The translations under genes were made by a program, and so were the position numbers. Below are positions 53,225 through 64,000 of a DNA stretch of 64,000 nucleotides, one piece after another (position 1 is the first letter of the stretch; each line of letters begins with the position of its first letter). Source of the stretch: Paraphaeosphaeria minitans (taxonomy: Eukaryota; Ascomycota; Dothideomycetes; Pleosporales; Didymosphaeriaceae); contig WJXW01000015.1 of the NCBI GenBank assembly GCA_015832175.1, positions 992,001 through 1,056,000 of the forward strand. The letters run 5' to 3'. The notes below the pieces were generated by a model. That model was not told the DNA's origin, searched no databases, and worked only from the letters and a program-made list of their open reading frames with translations.

Positions 53225-54503
53225 ACTCGTATAATGGTGTGGAAAACGTGGAGCACATAAACAGTGGTACCGGCTAAGTGTTTGCGCAACTTGTGGGCAG
53301 ACAGCTCATGTCTGAAAACAACTGTCGGTATTCGTTAAACTTTCTACATGCATCTATGTATCAACCCAAATCTGCCGTTGACATTCTATTTCATGATGAA
53401 AAGTATCTGCTTGTTATCTCTACACTGCGGCCGCCTCCAACGTAGCTAGTCTGTAGACACTAGGTCGTCTACGAGAGTATGTACTTGATCTGAGTATTCC
53501 TCAGACATCCAATTGTGAGCAGAACAAATGAAAAGTACGGTGGAGGCTAGGTTTCACGCTGATCTGGTGTAATTATGCTACCTCCGGTCCCTGCGCCGTT
53601 TGTTGCCACAAATCTTAGCTATATCTTTCAACATTGATAGAGTATCTGGCGCTACCAGTATTCAGGCCTCCTCCGGGACTTGAAAATGTTTGTTGGGTCA
53701 GCTGGCTGCTGATTTCTCAAGTAGCGCCTCAAATATGTCTTTTTTGAACGGTTCAGACTTCTTCAGAACATACTGACGAGTATTATCCTTTCTTATGTAA
53801 TGTAGAGCGTCGGTAGCATTGGGGCGCGACAACTAGTAGTACAAGGTTATCGGCAGCCAACACAAATTTGAGAACGTCCTTGACAAAACCTAGATTTTGG
53901 CCGCGTCTAAGCACTTCCAAAAAAGATCTTTCGTCCTCCTGGAGTATATCATGTAAAAAATTACCTCTGTTCCACTGTGCAGCTAGTCGCGAACTTCATG
54001 ATTTCGCTCATCACTTCTAGGTAGAAATTCATATTGCTCTATTCAACGGCAGGCAAAGGCCATCGCAAGGCATTTATGTAAGACTAGCAACCTATTGAAT
54101 CAGGTTCAAGAAGAAAGGCGCTACTGGTGTTTCTGTTCTGGTCCAAGTGGAAGATGTCTGGGTCTATTCTACCGAGGTATGTTAGGGCGATGGGTCCTGC
54201 ATGCGGTACCTAGTTCGAGTCCTATCTATAGGTCTATAGTAAAACCTGGATAACACGAGCTCAGACCCAGAATAGCTCTGCGCGACGGTCACATTTCAGA
54301 TGCCTATTAAAGTCATGCACGGCGCATACAAGTATATCCATTTACCTCGTTCCAATTATGTTCCTGCCGAAGCGGAAAAATGTTGTGGCCTGGTCTTAAG
54401 GAACTTCCGTAAACGCTCACGGAACCAGTGAGCAAAAGCTCAACACAGCTAATAGTACGGAATGAATTCAAGCAGCTAGGATTCCCACGCTCGTATTGCA
54501 CAG
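53225..54503. other. Non-coding stretch
   Basis: No supported ORF on either strand. Base composition is more AT-rich than in the neighbouring genes. Confidence 0.5.
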
Positions 54504-54794
54504 ATGATCGAGAAACAACCTTGGAACAACAATAAGCTTAGAAAGCAACTTCAATCTCTGAGTAAACAACATGAGGTGAGTGACTACTTGCTCAAGGAAG
54601 TTCAGCATGTACCAGAGTCGCTCAGCGTAGCGCCAGTCAATTTCCACTGGCAAAATAAGCATACAGAGGTAATATCGAACGAGATGGAAGATGAAAGCCA
54701 GTTAGCTGACAAGCTTGACGGGTACGAGAGAATAACCGTGTCGTCAAATTCCATGTTCCATAATCTCATAGTCGATGGCCATGATACCAGCTGA
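54504..54794 (+). CDS. Hypothetical small protein
   Basis: ATG-initiated 96-residue ORF, polar, with a helical start (LRKQLQSLSKQHEVSDYLLK). There are no motifs. It converges on the F-box gene with 41 bp between stops. It may be chance. Confidence 0.3.
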   Translation: MIEKQPWNNNKLRKQLQSLSKQHEVSDYLLKEVQHVPESLSVAPVNFHWQNKHTEVISNEMEDESQLADKLDGYERITVSSNSMFHNLIVDGHDTS

Positions 54795-54835
54795 CTTGCT
54801 GCGTAGCCTGCAGATAACAATGTGAAGAGATGATT

Positions 54836-56035
54836 CTAGGTGTCGAACCTTTCGAGTGAAAACTGAATATTACGCTCAGTGCAGCTGTATGAGCGCAACA
54901 TGTCTGCTTTACGCGCGGCTACACTATACACCAGCCTTACTTCGTGAAGCTGCGGGAATAAAGGCATACCATCAGTTTGACTCGCGAGATCTGCGCGCAC
55001 GGACGTATCTCCATTGAACTTTTCCATAAAATCTGCCGCGATATCGTGGATGTGAAGCCTCTCAATGCTCCTAGGGAGGAAGACCGATACAAGTGTAGAG
55101 GGAAAGTAGTCGAGGAAGACTGCTGCATCGCAGGTGAAACTTCGGAGACGTTTGAAGTTGGACAAGGAACAAGACGTCCTGGGACGATTCCATACTCTTT
55201 GGAAATATCGAAGATTTAGCTCTTCGAGAGTGTCCGTGAAGGTTTCGAGAGCTCGGAAGAGTTCAGAAAGCCTTGTAACGATACGGTCGTCGACAGGGGT
55301 GTAAAAAGTGAAACGTCTTAAGCGTTTAGGCGATAGAATGATCTTGATCAAGCTGGAGAAGGACATTCGGATACTCTCGAAGACGATCTCTTCGACATTA
55401 GAGTATTCGTGCTTGGATACATGCTCCACTGGGTAGCGCTCTGTGGTACCGCTCAGATGTATCTTTTGGAGTGATGGAACTCCAAGAAAGAGTGCTAGCG
55501 TCCGGGCGTGGTAGGGAAGACCCTGGAGGGAAACTACCTGGAGGTCCGAGAAAACTCTGAAAATGGTGAAGAGCTCTAGGTTGCACTCTTGATACTGATA
55601 GAACTGTGGATCAAAGGGCGAGTTGATAGATAATTGCCGTAGTTTCGGGAGGTGCGCAAGCACAAAAGCCATAAAGGCTTCGTTATCACCCAGTTGGAGC
55701 GATCGAATCCAGTAGGACTTAACCTCATCGGAACAGTTCATGCGCGTAATCGAGTTCCAATAGAAAGGCAGGTCCTCCGTCCATATGCTGCATCGATAAG
55801 GTATGTCCACAACCCGTACATGAGAGGCGAGCCGCGGGGTCTTCAGGATTGTTGAGAGAAAGCTGCGAAGGTTTCCAAATCTGGGAAACTCTCGATATAG
55901 GATTCTCATAGCAGCGTCATGGAAAGAACGGATGAGGCATAAAACGAGAAGATCGCGGTGCTGAAGACAACCAGTCTCTACGATCAACAACAAGAGCTCT
56001 GGTGGCAACGATAGAAGTCCGTTATTTCGCGACAT
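54836..56035 (-). CDS. F-box protein with leucine-rich C-terminal region
   Basis: 399 residues, single exon. Residues 7-45 are an F-box-like segment (LLSLPPELLLLIVETGCLQH). The remainder has scattered Leu-rich strands (LPKLRQLSIN, LQVVSLQGLPYH, LRRFTFYTP, LEELNLRYF, IERLHIHDI), typical of fungal F-box proteins with degenerate LRRs. Such proteins are adaptors for SCF ubiquitin ligases. Their substrates are generally unknown. The frame is intact. Confidence 0.78.
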   Translation of the reverse strand: MSRNNGLLSLPPELLLLIVETGCLQHRDLLVLCLIRSFHDAAMRILYREFPRFGNLRSFLSTILKTPRLASHVRVVDIPYRCSIWTEDLPFYWNSITRMNCSDEVKSYWIRSLQLGDNEAFMAFVLAHLPKLRQLSINSPFDPQFYQYQECNLELFTIFRVFSDLQVVSLQGLPYHARTLALFLGVPSLQKIHLSGTTERYPVEHVSKHEYSNVEEIVFESIRMSFSSLIKIILSPKRLRRFTFYTPVDDRIVTRLSELFRALETFTDTLEELNLRYFQRVWNRPRTSCSLSNFKRLRSFTCDAAVFLDYFPSTLVSVFLPRSIERLHIHDIAADFMEKFNGDTSVRADLASQTDGMPLFPQLHEVRLVYSVAARKADMLRSYSCTERNIQFSLERFDT

Positions 56036-57696
56036 GATCAGTAGGAAGTGGAAAACTCATCAGCGAGGCGGCTGGGTAATGAATCAAGGTCTTGAGTGAA
56101 TCACCTATTGCCACCCGAGTGGAGGAGTGCACGGTTCCTGACCACATGGTTGATTTCAATTCCTTGGCTTTTTCTTCCACAATGGTGCTACATCAGCGCG
56201 CTGCGAGTGCGCTTATGTTTGTTCCTACCTCCGTTTAGCTCGTCCTCTCATTGGGCATCGATTGAACGTGGTCTGTGAGCAAAAGCGGTAGCTGATGACA
56301 CCCAATGTGGAGATCCCGAGGTCGCTGGAGACACCCAGGTGGCTTTGTGTTTGGCCCATATTCTGTTTTAACTTTCTCATCCTGACTAGAGTGCTGCGTC
56401 AGATGCGGAGTAGCGTGCTGTGCGTAGGCTTACATCGATCTCTGCCTTTGCTCATCTTTCTCCTTCATTGACCTCTGTTTGCGTTTGTTTCGGCTTTTTG
56501 CGAGACGTGCCGCATACTCAACACCAAGTGGGACCCTTCCCTTGCTCGCTCATCTAGGGTTTTCACCACACGGTTGAGAAAGCTCTAGGTACGCGTTTGT
56601 TAACTACCCGTTTGGGGACACTCAAGTGCGTTTCTCCACGATGGCTAAGCAGCGGGAGTGGAATAGAACGATAGAAGCGAAATGACGAGCCAAGTACAAA
56701 GGCTCTGCAAGCGTAAAACTCGAAGTGCTGGATTTAGCAGGTGAACAGGACTCTGGAAACGTGCCAAGATTGCAGCACCTCCTTGGGGGGGTGGTAGTTG
56801 TAACTGAGAGAATCCAAGAAATCATATACCAGCTACCAAGCGACTCTTGATGCTGCAATCCGACGGTCGCGGTTCTCGGAAAAGATGCTACTGGCGAAGC
56901 GAGAATCGGGTCATGTTGACCTCGAGTTTCCTCGAGAATATCGGCTCAGGTGCTTGGGCGGTCGCGATCAAGTTGAAGCAGCGAGACGTGTCAGAATCGC
57001 CGCTGGATCGTGGATATATTCTTGCAAGGTACGCATTGCCTGCGATCGACACTGAACATCACTAATCTAAAAAGGCTTTACCTTCGTCCTGAGGACAACT
57101 CTTGTTGATGACTATAGGTGCCAAAAAAGCCTCAGTGACAGTGAGTGCTACCAAAATATGCAGAAATACCAGCAGTTGGCAAATTTGCATCATAGCAATC
57201 GATGGATAGCCATTATGAGATCAATCCCTGGTGGGCATGTAATGCACAAGAACATGAGGTGACTCTTACACGAACCATCCTTTTTAAGGTTCCTTCGATT
57301 GCCAGCTACAAATTCAGGACTTGCTGCGGGCATACAATTGAGCACCATCCACAATATGTTCGCGTTGAAATGTAACCAGGTAATTCTGATCAATAATCAC
57401 TGCCCATCGGTTAATCGAAAAGGATACGAGTATCTCAGTTATCTCAACCACATCAAAGAAACATGGTCCAAGATTCTGTCCCATGAGGAAACAGCCTTGA
57501 GAGGACTCGAATACAAGACAGTATGAATAGTGGAGCTCACGGGCAAGATGCTAGAACTCTACGCCATTTGATTTCCAAGAATACTCTTTGGTCGGATCCA
57601 TCATCGCTTGGAGAACAATGGAGATGTGAAGAAGTATGATATTCGGAACAGCTCGGTTATTTCCTTTGCGTTCTACAAGTCTTTGCATCACTAATA
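56036..57696. other. Gene-poor stretch
   Basis: Short ORFs on both strands (such as 56847-57065 and 57299-57526 plus) lack motifs. They may be exons of an unrecognised gene continuing to 57963. Confidence 0.4.
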
Positions 57697-57963
57697 TTGC
57701 CAATAGCGTCTCCAGTACCTTTTATGCAATACCCTTTGGACTACTATGCGTCAGAGAAAGAAGACCGGGAGACGTATGAATTGAAAGATGGCCATTGTAG
57801 CGACTTCATGTGCGCCTATCCTTGCACTCCCTTCAATCTAATCCAACAATGCAATGAATGCGCATATCGGGACGATTTAGATAAAGAGCCTAGGCGAGAA
57901 AGGGACATGCGTTTTCAGCAGGCTCGGGATCAGGTACCAATTCGAGGATACGCGCGTGTATGA
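57697..57963 (+). CDS. Hypothetical Cys-containing ORF
   Basis: The frame is open for 88 residues with a Cys cluster (CSDFMCAYPCTPFNLIQQCN, then ECAYRDD), which looks non-random. The first codon is not ATG, so it may be an internal exon. No family is recognised. Confidence 0.3.
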   Translation: MPIASPVPFMQYPLDYYASEKEDRETYELKDGHCSDFMCAYPCTPFNLIQQCNECAYRDDLDKEPRRERDMRFQQARDQVPIRGYARV

Positions 57964-58490
57964 AGATGGCAGAACCGGTGCTTACATATTTTGGGCTAAT
58001 GCTGACACTTAGGCTATGTACACTAGCGCAATTCTGAAACTTTACGGGAACGACTTTGAGGTACGCCCCATCACATCAATGCTGAAGACGTTCAGCGAAA
58101 GTGATGCTCACGCCTCAACGGGTCCCTGATTGTCTCTACACCTTCCACAGCGATGTTGGGCTTCTGCCTGACACACTACCGAACAAGCCAGCATTCAGAA
58201 GTGATGCTCACAAGGGAACGAGGGGAGCGTAATAGACGGTGGAGGCAAATGTGAAGGCGAAGAGGAAGAAACGAGGTTGACAGCGCGAAGGGGTTGTCTG
58301 CGGAGAATCTGCAAGGATTGTCAGTGTGAGCGGTGATTGTACGTTTCCCAAGGCGCGCAGACGTGGAGCTTAAACCAAAGTGCTTGACCTTAATACATGA
58401 ATAATTACACGTACCAATACTTTTGCCGAGGCCATGCGATTTTGCTACCTTAATTCGCATGCGTGGCCATCGAAAGCTACCATACCAGGA
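57964..58490. other. Non-coding stretch
   Basis: Nothing recognisable before the candidate lipase start. Confidence 0.45.
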
Positions 58491-59700
58491 TGAACGGAGG
58501 GCAGAGCTCCCAACAACCTCCCCATGCTCACCTCGCCAGCGTCTCGCCTGCGTGCTCTAGTCGACCGGCCCCTGCACACGTTGTTGCCACGGAGAACGAG
58601 ATGTCTGTAACCTCCCGCACCAGATCCGCTTAGCTAAGACAGTAGCTAGATCGCCAGCTGCTTGGCCGTTAATACACCTGGCAGCTACTTGTTCGGAAGC
58701 AGCATACAATGGCGTTGCCGTTCCATTAGCGATTTCTTCCGTCGTACTAGAGCGGATCACCATCAGCCAGCACCGTACCAGTCCGCAGGGTCGAGTCACT
58801 GTTATTGCTGTTGCCGGCACACGAGGTCTCAAAGACTGGAGATTGAACTTGAAGAACAGCGTATCAGAGACAGTCGGAGTTTTGGTTCGTGGAATGCACC
58901 TCACCAAGTGACGGATGGCTCGAGTGCGAATAAGTGCTGATAATTCTAAGGGCGGGCCACGGAATCTGTGTCACACTGGGTTCCTGGAGGCCGTCAAGAC
59001 ACTGATCAGTCCCCTGGCACTTTCCCTCGGTGCGGTCGAAAAGGGATCTATCCTGCTGTTCACAGGGCACTCGGCAGGAGCTGCCATTGGGAGCCTTTTG
59101 TATGCGCACGTTAAATCGATCAAAACCTCTCCACTGGCCGTAACCGCTACAGGTTTCGAAACTGTTTATTGTATTGTATTCGGAGCACCGCCCATATCGA
59201 CCATCCCGCTTCCGGTGCATCACGATGAGCGCTCAAATCACCAAGGCTCGTTATTCCTGTCTCTGATCAACGACGGCGATCCGATCATCAAAGCCGACAT
59301 TCGGTTAGCGCCCTTGCGGCTTCATTCACTTCTCATCCGACGGTCGTGGGACTCCTGTGCGGTGGATCCAGGCTCTGGCGTCGTGGCCAAGCTGGGGAGC
59401 AGGCTGTTTGCGAACTCAGGCACCCTTCTTTCGATGCGAGCAGGGTCTGCCACGGTACCGCAGATTAGGATAAGGGTGATCGATAACAAAGAGCTAGATG
59501 ATGATGGAGTCACGACGTGGAGAGTGCACGGAATGAAGATCTACCGGAAAAGAATCGCCACTCTGCTAGCGACCGGTGAGCCCATCGGTCACAGACGCAA
59601 AGACGATGAAGCTCACACCAGTCAACCCACCACATCACTTGGAAACGTGGATGGGGAAAAGGTGATGCTGAACGGGTGGATCGGCTCACTGTTATTGTAG
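58491..59700 (+). CDS. Class-3 lipase-like alpha/beta hydrolase
   Basis: The upstream frame (about 58610-58911) reads RLAKTVARSPAAWPLIHL, YNGVAVPLAISSVV, VTVIAVAGTRGLKDWRLNL, which is the N-terminal half of a lipase_3 domain. After a TGA at 58909 the same frame continues from ATG 58915 with NLCHTGFLEAVKTLI, the nucleophile elbow LLFTGHSAGAAIGSLLYAHV, FGAPPIST and NDGDPI (acidic residue). A GTGACG..CTAAG intron around 58908-58950 is possible but does not keep the frame in a simple way, so either splicing is unusual or the gene is broken. An ATG at 58491 may open the first exon. Roles of such fungal proteins are mostly unknown. Confidence 0.6.
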
Positions 59701-59848
59701 ACGTGCGGGCGGAGCAGTCTTAGGCTTACCGGGCAGGAGTCGCGCAACGGTCAGCCGTTGAATCGCGGCAAAATCGCCGTTCGATCACCGTCAGCAGAGA
59801 ATTGGACGATTTTATAAGTGAAGGTAGAATAACCTAGTGAAACTCAGC

Positions 59849-60655
59849 ATGTCCCCCCTACTACGGCTTCCACGAGAGCTCCGTGACCAGGTGTATCTCA
59901 CCGCACTCTATGACGCGGACGGACTTCTCTATGAGCAGGAGAAAGATGGCACCACCAAGCTTTGCAGAAGATCGACGCACCGGTCGTCTCGCCGGCGCAT
60001 CCTCGCCTCCCTTCGCAGGGTTTTCCTCCACCGCGCCTTTTCACGTTCCCGGTCCCATCGAAGCGAAATCAATCAGCTCAAGTACGTCTGCAAGCAGCTT
60101 TATAAGGAGACGAAAGGACTGGCCCTCTCACAGAACCGTATTGTTCTCGAACACAGCCGCTCCGTGAATGCCATGGAGCGGTGCATCCCACTCTTCCACC
60201 GCTGGTCCTCGCTGCGCCAAGTGGCGATCAGGTGCTCCTCAATGACGTTCGAAAGTGATCATGGCAAGGCTATGCTGATGGCGATCCTGAACTACTGTAA
60301 GGAGAATGTTGACGTCTCCGTGCGAGTCCACATACCGTATTGGCCCCAAGCCGACCCGAACTTTGTTCCCCGTGGCTTATCCTATCTGTTCGCGCTCCGG
60401 AATGAGTTTGCATATATCAAGCGGCTTGCGCAGACAACTTCGGTATCTTACTTGCTGGATGCTGAATATGAGCAAGTCAGGATGAATGTGCAGGTTCCAC
60501 TCAATCTCCGTTGGGTTCCTAGGGAGGAGCGGTTCAACGAGTCGTTGTTTGAACGCGATATTCGCAGACATCCTTGGCTTAGCTCGTCATCAGCACAGGG
60601 AGCGATTGAGGGCTTGAAGAAGCTGGCCGAGGGATGGTTCGTGGATGGCCTGTAG
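59849..60655 (+). CDS. F-box-like (2EXR-type) fungal protein
   Basis: I take ATG 59849 as the start, directly before PLLRLPRELRDQVYLTAL, the F-box-like opening of a large fungal family. The 268 residues include EINQLKYVCKQLYKETKGLA (the second conserved helix of the family) and a C-terminal RRHPWLSSSSAQGAIEGL. No introns. The function is not known. A degenerate F-box suggests ubiquitin-ligase adaptor ancestry. Confidence 0.65.
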   Translation: MSPLLRLPRELRDQVYLTALYDADGLLYEQEKDGTTKLCRRSTHRSSRRRILASLRRVFLHRAFSRSRSHRSEINQLKYVCKQLYKETKGLALSQNRIVLEHSRSVNAMERCIPLFHRWSSLRQVAIRCSSMTFESDHGKAMLMAILNYCKENVDVSVRVHIPYWPQADPNFVPRGLSYLFALRNEFAYIKRLAQTTSVSYLLDAEYEQVRMNVQVPLNLRWVPREERFNESLFERDIRRHPWLSSSSAQGAIEGLKKLAEGWFVDGL

Positions 60656-62160
60656 GGGTTAGTTTAGTACCTCTACGGTGGTATGCGTCCAACCAGGCGC
60701 TTGCTGTAAACAGTCACACACCAAGGCCCAGAAGTGGCAGTACATAGTATATCGATAGGGTTTTATGCTCATGGCGACTGGATCTCTACTGCTGCCTTGC
60801 TAAATTCATATGTTATCTCTATAGTTGCGGAATGTAGTGCGTATTTGCATTGTATATGAAGTTCGAGCGTAAGAATTCGACCCCCACTCGTCCTTCATGC
60901 ACTGTTGAACGAGCAAGATACCACCTTTGCCGCTCCACGGATGTACGGAGATGCTTTAGATTCCTACAACGATAAGCATGACATTGACTTCTTGCCTGGC
61001 TTACTTGAGAGGGTGTAGCCACTGAACGATTGCTCCTCTCAGACTTCACTCTCCGGTGCTGTACGACCGCTTGGAAAACCTCCATGGCTAAGACCCTCGG
61101 ACGACCTGTTAAAAGACATCAAGGCGCAGGCTATCGCCTTCGTCGGACAGGAATGTCCCCGCTGAAGATGTCCACCGCAAGACTTTATATTTGGTAGAAC
61201 TACGTCGCACCTGTAGGTTGCGTAGCCGCAAAAAAACATGGGATAAGGCGGCAACCAACAACACTAAAAGCGTTCGGCTCACTTTGGCGTGATCTTGCTT
61301 GTTTCGAAATCATCATCAGCAGAACGTAAGTGGAAGAGATCCGAAGGAATGTAGTGTTCCGGTAGAGTACCCCATCTCGGAGAAGCGCCGTGGATGTCAT
61401 CGAAGGCAGCAATGCCGATAGCAGCCGATTTCTGGCCATATTCGTAACCCATAATCGCCATGCCGCTCGGTATACTAGCTGCCGCGTCATCTCAACAGCA
61501 GTCCCTACGTCAGCACGTCATAATTTTGCTCTGCTCGCTGATGGTGTTCATCTGTATCATAGTTAATTGTGGTATATACCACTTCTAAGCTAGCGAGTCT
61601 TCAGGCCGCCAATCGACTTGTGCCACATAGCGCACATTGACCTTACGACGATGGGATGCTGCCTTAGGACTAGCTACGGTACAGGGGCGCCCGGCAGCAC
61701 CTCTACCCTCTAGGAACCACTATCTATAGATCCAATTTCTCTGTTGTTCAAATGGTCCAGACGAAGGTGATTGAGACGACGATGCTCCCAGAGCCACGGT
61801 TCACGCGTGACTCCGATACCCTAACACTCCCTCACCCTCGCTGGTGCCTCCTACGGGCCACACGAGAGACGCCCCACTTGTGCTTAGCGGCTGCGGGATC
61901 CCCACATTGTATAGTCGCCCTATCAACACTTGGCAAGCAGCGCCTGCATTTTCACAGGAATTGACCAAAAGTAAACGACCGTGTAAGTAGACCAGCCCGT
62001 AAGCACCCAAAAGATGCTGTCAACCATGCAGGCAACCGAGCTTCCCATGCAAGCTCGCGCTTAACTGCAGCAGTCAATGCAGCTTGACAATGTACCAACA
62101 CATGGACAGACAACATCTCGTTAAACGACATGTGACGATGCATGCAGTTCAACTACACTT
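60656..62160. other. Gene-poor stretch
   Basis: An ATG-initiated minus ORF at 61279-61461 (MAIMGYEYGQKSAAIGIAAF...) looks somewhat protein-like but is only 60 residues long and unrecognised. Otherwise nothing. Confidence 0.4.
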
Positions 62161-62976
62161 TTAACTATACCTTAATTGCTTTTCCATCTGTCGAGCGGGG
62201 TTGTCCTCTGGTTCCTTTCCAGTGAGGACAGCCGTTATGTAGTCCTTGATCTTGTCCAGTACAGGCCGAAACCGGGGAACATAGTGGGTGCCGTAATGTT
62301 CGAGAAGCATAGCATCTTCACAAACTGCGGCCATCTGGCAAGTGCTTCCCAGAGGTATAACGGGATCAAGTACCCCAGCAACTAGCACCACCGGCGTCTG
62401 AATTCGTGGCTCGTAGTAGCCTGCATAAAACTCTTTTGTGAGCGAGAAGCCCGAGATGCAGATGGCGAACTTCAAGCGCCCTTGGGCGACTGTCCACGAT
62501 GTCGGCCGGCCCTGCTCTTGTAGAGCCTTCCGCCTTTCTGGACGGGCCTGGCACTCGCATAATGAAGCAAACAACGCAGCCAAAGCAGCTCCCTGAGAGA
62601 AGCCTACCACAGCATCAAAAGGCCCGGAAGATTCGACTGCGGCAGATAGTGTTCTCAACGATGGTTCAAGATCTACGCGGCAGCCGTCCAAATCGAGCCA
62701 CCAGCCCCACGTCTCGCAGGAGTCGGAGGGCTCTGCGTCCACTCCCACGAAGTCTGAGGGATCGAGCTTCATGGGCGCCGTAAGGTACGTATATTCGACC
62801 TGGTCGATGGGACCCGGGCATACGGACGCGTATGCCTCTTCTATATAGCGGCGCAGTGGTTGGGTTTTGATCTCGAATTTCTTCTCTGACTGGGCATATC
62901 CTAGACGTACGTTAGGTGTCTCGATGGAGGTACATTCGAACCAGCCTTGCCTACCATGCAACATTAGAATACGCAT
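62161..62976 (-). CDS. FSH1-family serine hydrolase
   Basis: Exon 1 is 62976-62955 and exon 2 is 62900-62161. The intron 62901-62954 (GTAGGC, CTAAC, TAG) gives 253 residues and places LHGYAQS, the family's conserved opening, across the junction. VEYTYLTAP follows. The nucleophile elbow is VVGFSQGAALAALFA, the Asp is in VAGVLDPVIP and the His in EHYGTHYVP. Members are cytosolic alpha/beta hydrolases. Some (LovG type) release polyketides from their synthase or act as esterases in biosynthetic clusters. No cluster genes are adjacent here, so the role is open. The gene is intact. Confidence 0.85.
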   Translation of the reverse strand: MRILMLHGRQGWFECTSIETPNVRLGYAQSEKKFEIKTQPLRRYIEEAYASVCPGPIDQVEYTYLTAPMKLDPSDFVGVDAEPSDSCETWGWWLDLDGCRVDLEPSLRTLSAAVESSGPFDAVVGFSQGAALAALFASLCECQARPERRKALQEQGRPTSWTVAQGRLKFAICISGFSLTKEFYAGYYEPRIQTPVVLVAGVLDPVIPLGSTCQMAAVCEDAMLLEHYGTHYVPRFRPVLDKIKDYITAVLTGKEPEDNPARQMEKQLRYS

Positions 62977-64000
62977 AGTCGATTGCGGCAGCTGGTTGAG
63001 TAGGCGTACAAAGACGATGACAACATACGCTCTTGTGCTAGGACTCAACTGTACGATAGTGGAGCATAGTCATAAGAAATTGCTGCAGAGCTTCAAGCAG
63101 GAGTGCAAATAGGCCAGGCATTATTGTACTTGAAGCGTACAGATGACACAGGTGGCTGTTCCACAATTTCGTCACTCGACTGATTGACATTGGTGAGCAT
63201 GAGTTTGGACTGCATAGGAGCGGTGGATTTGCAAGCTACCCATTACCCTCGCTCGTGCCCCGCTTGAGCATGGTAAGCAGGCAGAACTGCGGTTCCCTTC
63301 TTACGATGTTGACTGACTGCCCACGGTAGCGATGTGGAATATTCGGGCGTGAATGTGATCGACTGCTCCTAAAACATGCGTCATCATCATAGGACCATCG
63401 AGACGGCTTAGAAAAGAACGAATGTGCACATGAATTGCGCAGTTTGATGAGTGGCTTTCGAAAAGTGTTGGCGGATCTAGATACACCAAGTTCGGAGCGA
63501 ACTACCGCAATGGGTGCAAGCATAAGACCAGAGCATTCTCAGCGCTCAATACAATCTTTAGAACGACCTGAAAGGCAAGAATGGATTCCTTTGATTTGTT
63601 CAAGTTACGGACCCGCTCTAGACCTCGTTCGACTCTTTTACTCAATCCTTTCAGCGCATTTCACCCCAAACCCATCTGCTGAAATTGAACAGAGTCTAAA
63701 ACCTATAAAAGGGTCAGAGCCGATCGCACACCACTGGCAGAGGAGGCCAAGAGAACGGACCATCGCTATTTCGAGGGGGTCGGAGGAAGTGGCCGCGTTG
63801 GCGGTGGGCCTGGACGGGGAGGAAGTGGTTGCGATGACATTGTAGATTCACGGGAGCAAAGTTGAGTAGGAAAGACGGCCTTGACGAAGAGGCGGGCCGG
63901 ACTCTAGGCAGATGCGTCGAGGCGCTGGTAGATGGTACCAACAGCGCCGTGGGTCTACGCTCTCTACATATCATAACAGCACCGCTCTGGAGATCTACGC
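62977..64000. other. Right end of the window
   Basis: An ORF at 63447-63845 (plus) encodes a motif-less 132-residue sequence that may be chance. Nothing else supported. Confidence 0.4.

Noticed and set aside
61200..61490. Minus-strand ORF beginning MTRQLVYRAAW, reminiscent of acyl-CoA dehydrogenase
   Set aside because: The similarity stops after about ten residues and no other part of the family is present nearby.

Overview
The window is from a filamentous ascomycete. Spliceable genes carry introns of about 45-75 bp with GT...AG ends and CTAAC or CTGAC branch points. The gene content is typical of such fungi: an EST1-type protein, F-box and ankyrin proteins, an AA11-like copper oxygenase, a Ser/Thr-rich cupredoxin protein, and biosynthetic oxygenases and methyltransferases. 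A Dothideomycete/Pleosporales origin is a guess from this style, not something proven here.

Layout. 1-4.4 kb is gene-poor, with weak membrane-protein ORFs. 4.4-6.9 kb is an intact EST1-type gene. 9.1-13.5 kb holds a flavin monooxygenase (minus) and, divergently, a SABATH-type methyltransferase, each broken once. 14.8-15.3 kb is the C-terminal half of a cyclin. 15.9-17.3 kb is an F-box/ankyrin gene with a frameshift. 18.1-24.3 kb holds a 1.1-kb repeat, a 3.67-kb Tc1/mariner-type element (TE1) and the body of a broken O-methyltransferase. 25.3-27.2 kb is an intact five-exon cytochrome P450. 27.8-29 kb is an orphan helix-turn-helix protein. 30.5-31.7 kb is a decayed thioester-reductase domain of an NRPS/PKS-type enzyme. 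34.2-40.5 kb is a second Tc1/mariner-type element (TE2) with a 5'-truncated LINE nested inside it. 40.5-41.6 kb is the inverted second copy of the 1.1-kb repeat. 42.4-48.0 kb is a full-length, apparently intact LINE. 48.2-64 kb is a quieter region: cupredoxin protein, AA11-like LPMO, F-box protein, lipase-like protein, F-box-like protein and an FSH1-family hydrolase.

Main points. (1) TE1 and TE2 share the same two-gene plan. A DD34E transposase and a second, unnamed protein are read inward from the two ends and converge in the middle. The two second proteins are diverged but share a Cys-rich motif ending in HY...M..WA and a C-terminal FF.W motif. In TE1 both genes start just inside the same roughly 190-bp inverted repeat, which contains a leader intron on both sides. 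This looks like a transposon-borne accessory gene family. (2) The O-methyltransferase has been cut in two. Its first exon was hit by the 1.1-kb repeat. Its 5' end now lies about 19 kb away on the other strand next to the second repeat copy, and the 13-bp target duplication is shared between the two places. That pattern fits an inversion of about 21 kb by recombination between the two repeat copies. (3) FMO, both methyltransferases and the reductase domain are each inactivated while the P450 is intact, so the biosynthetic genes look like a decaying cluster. Most premature stops are of the C-to-T type.
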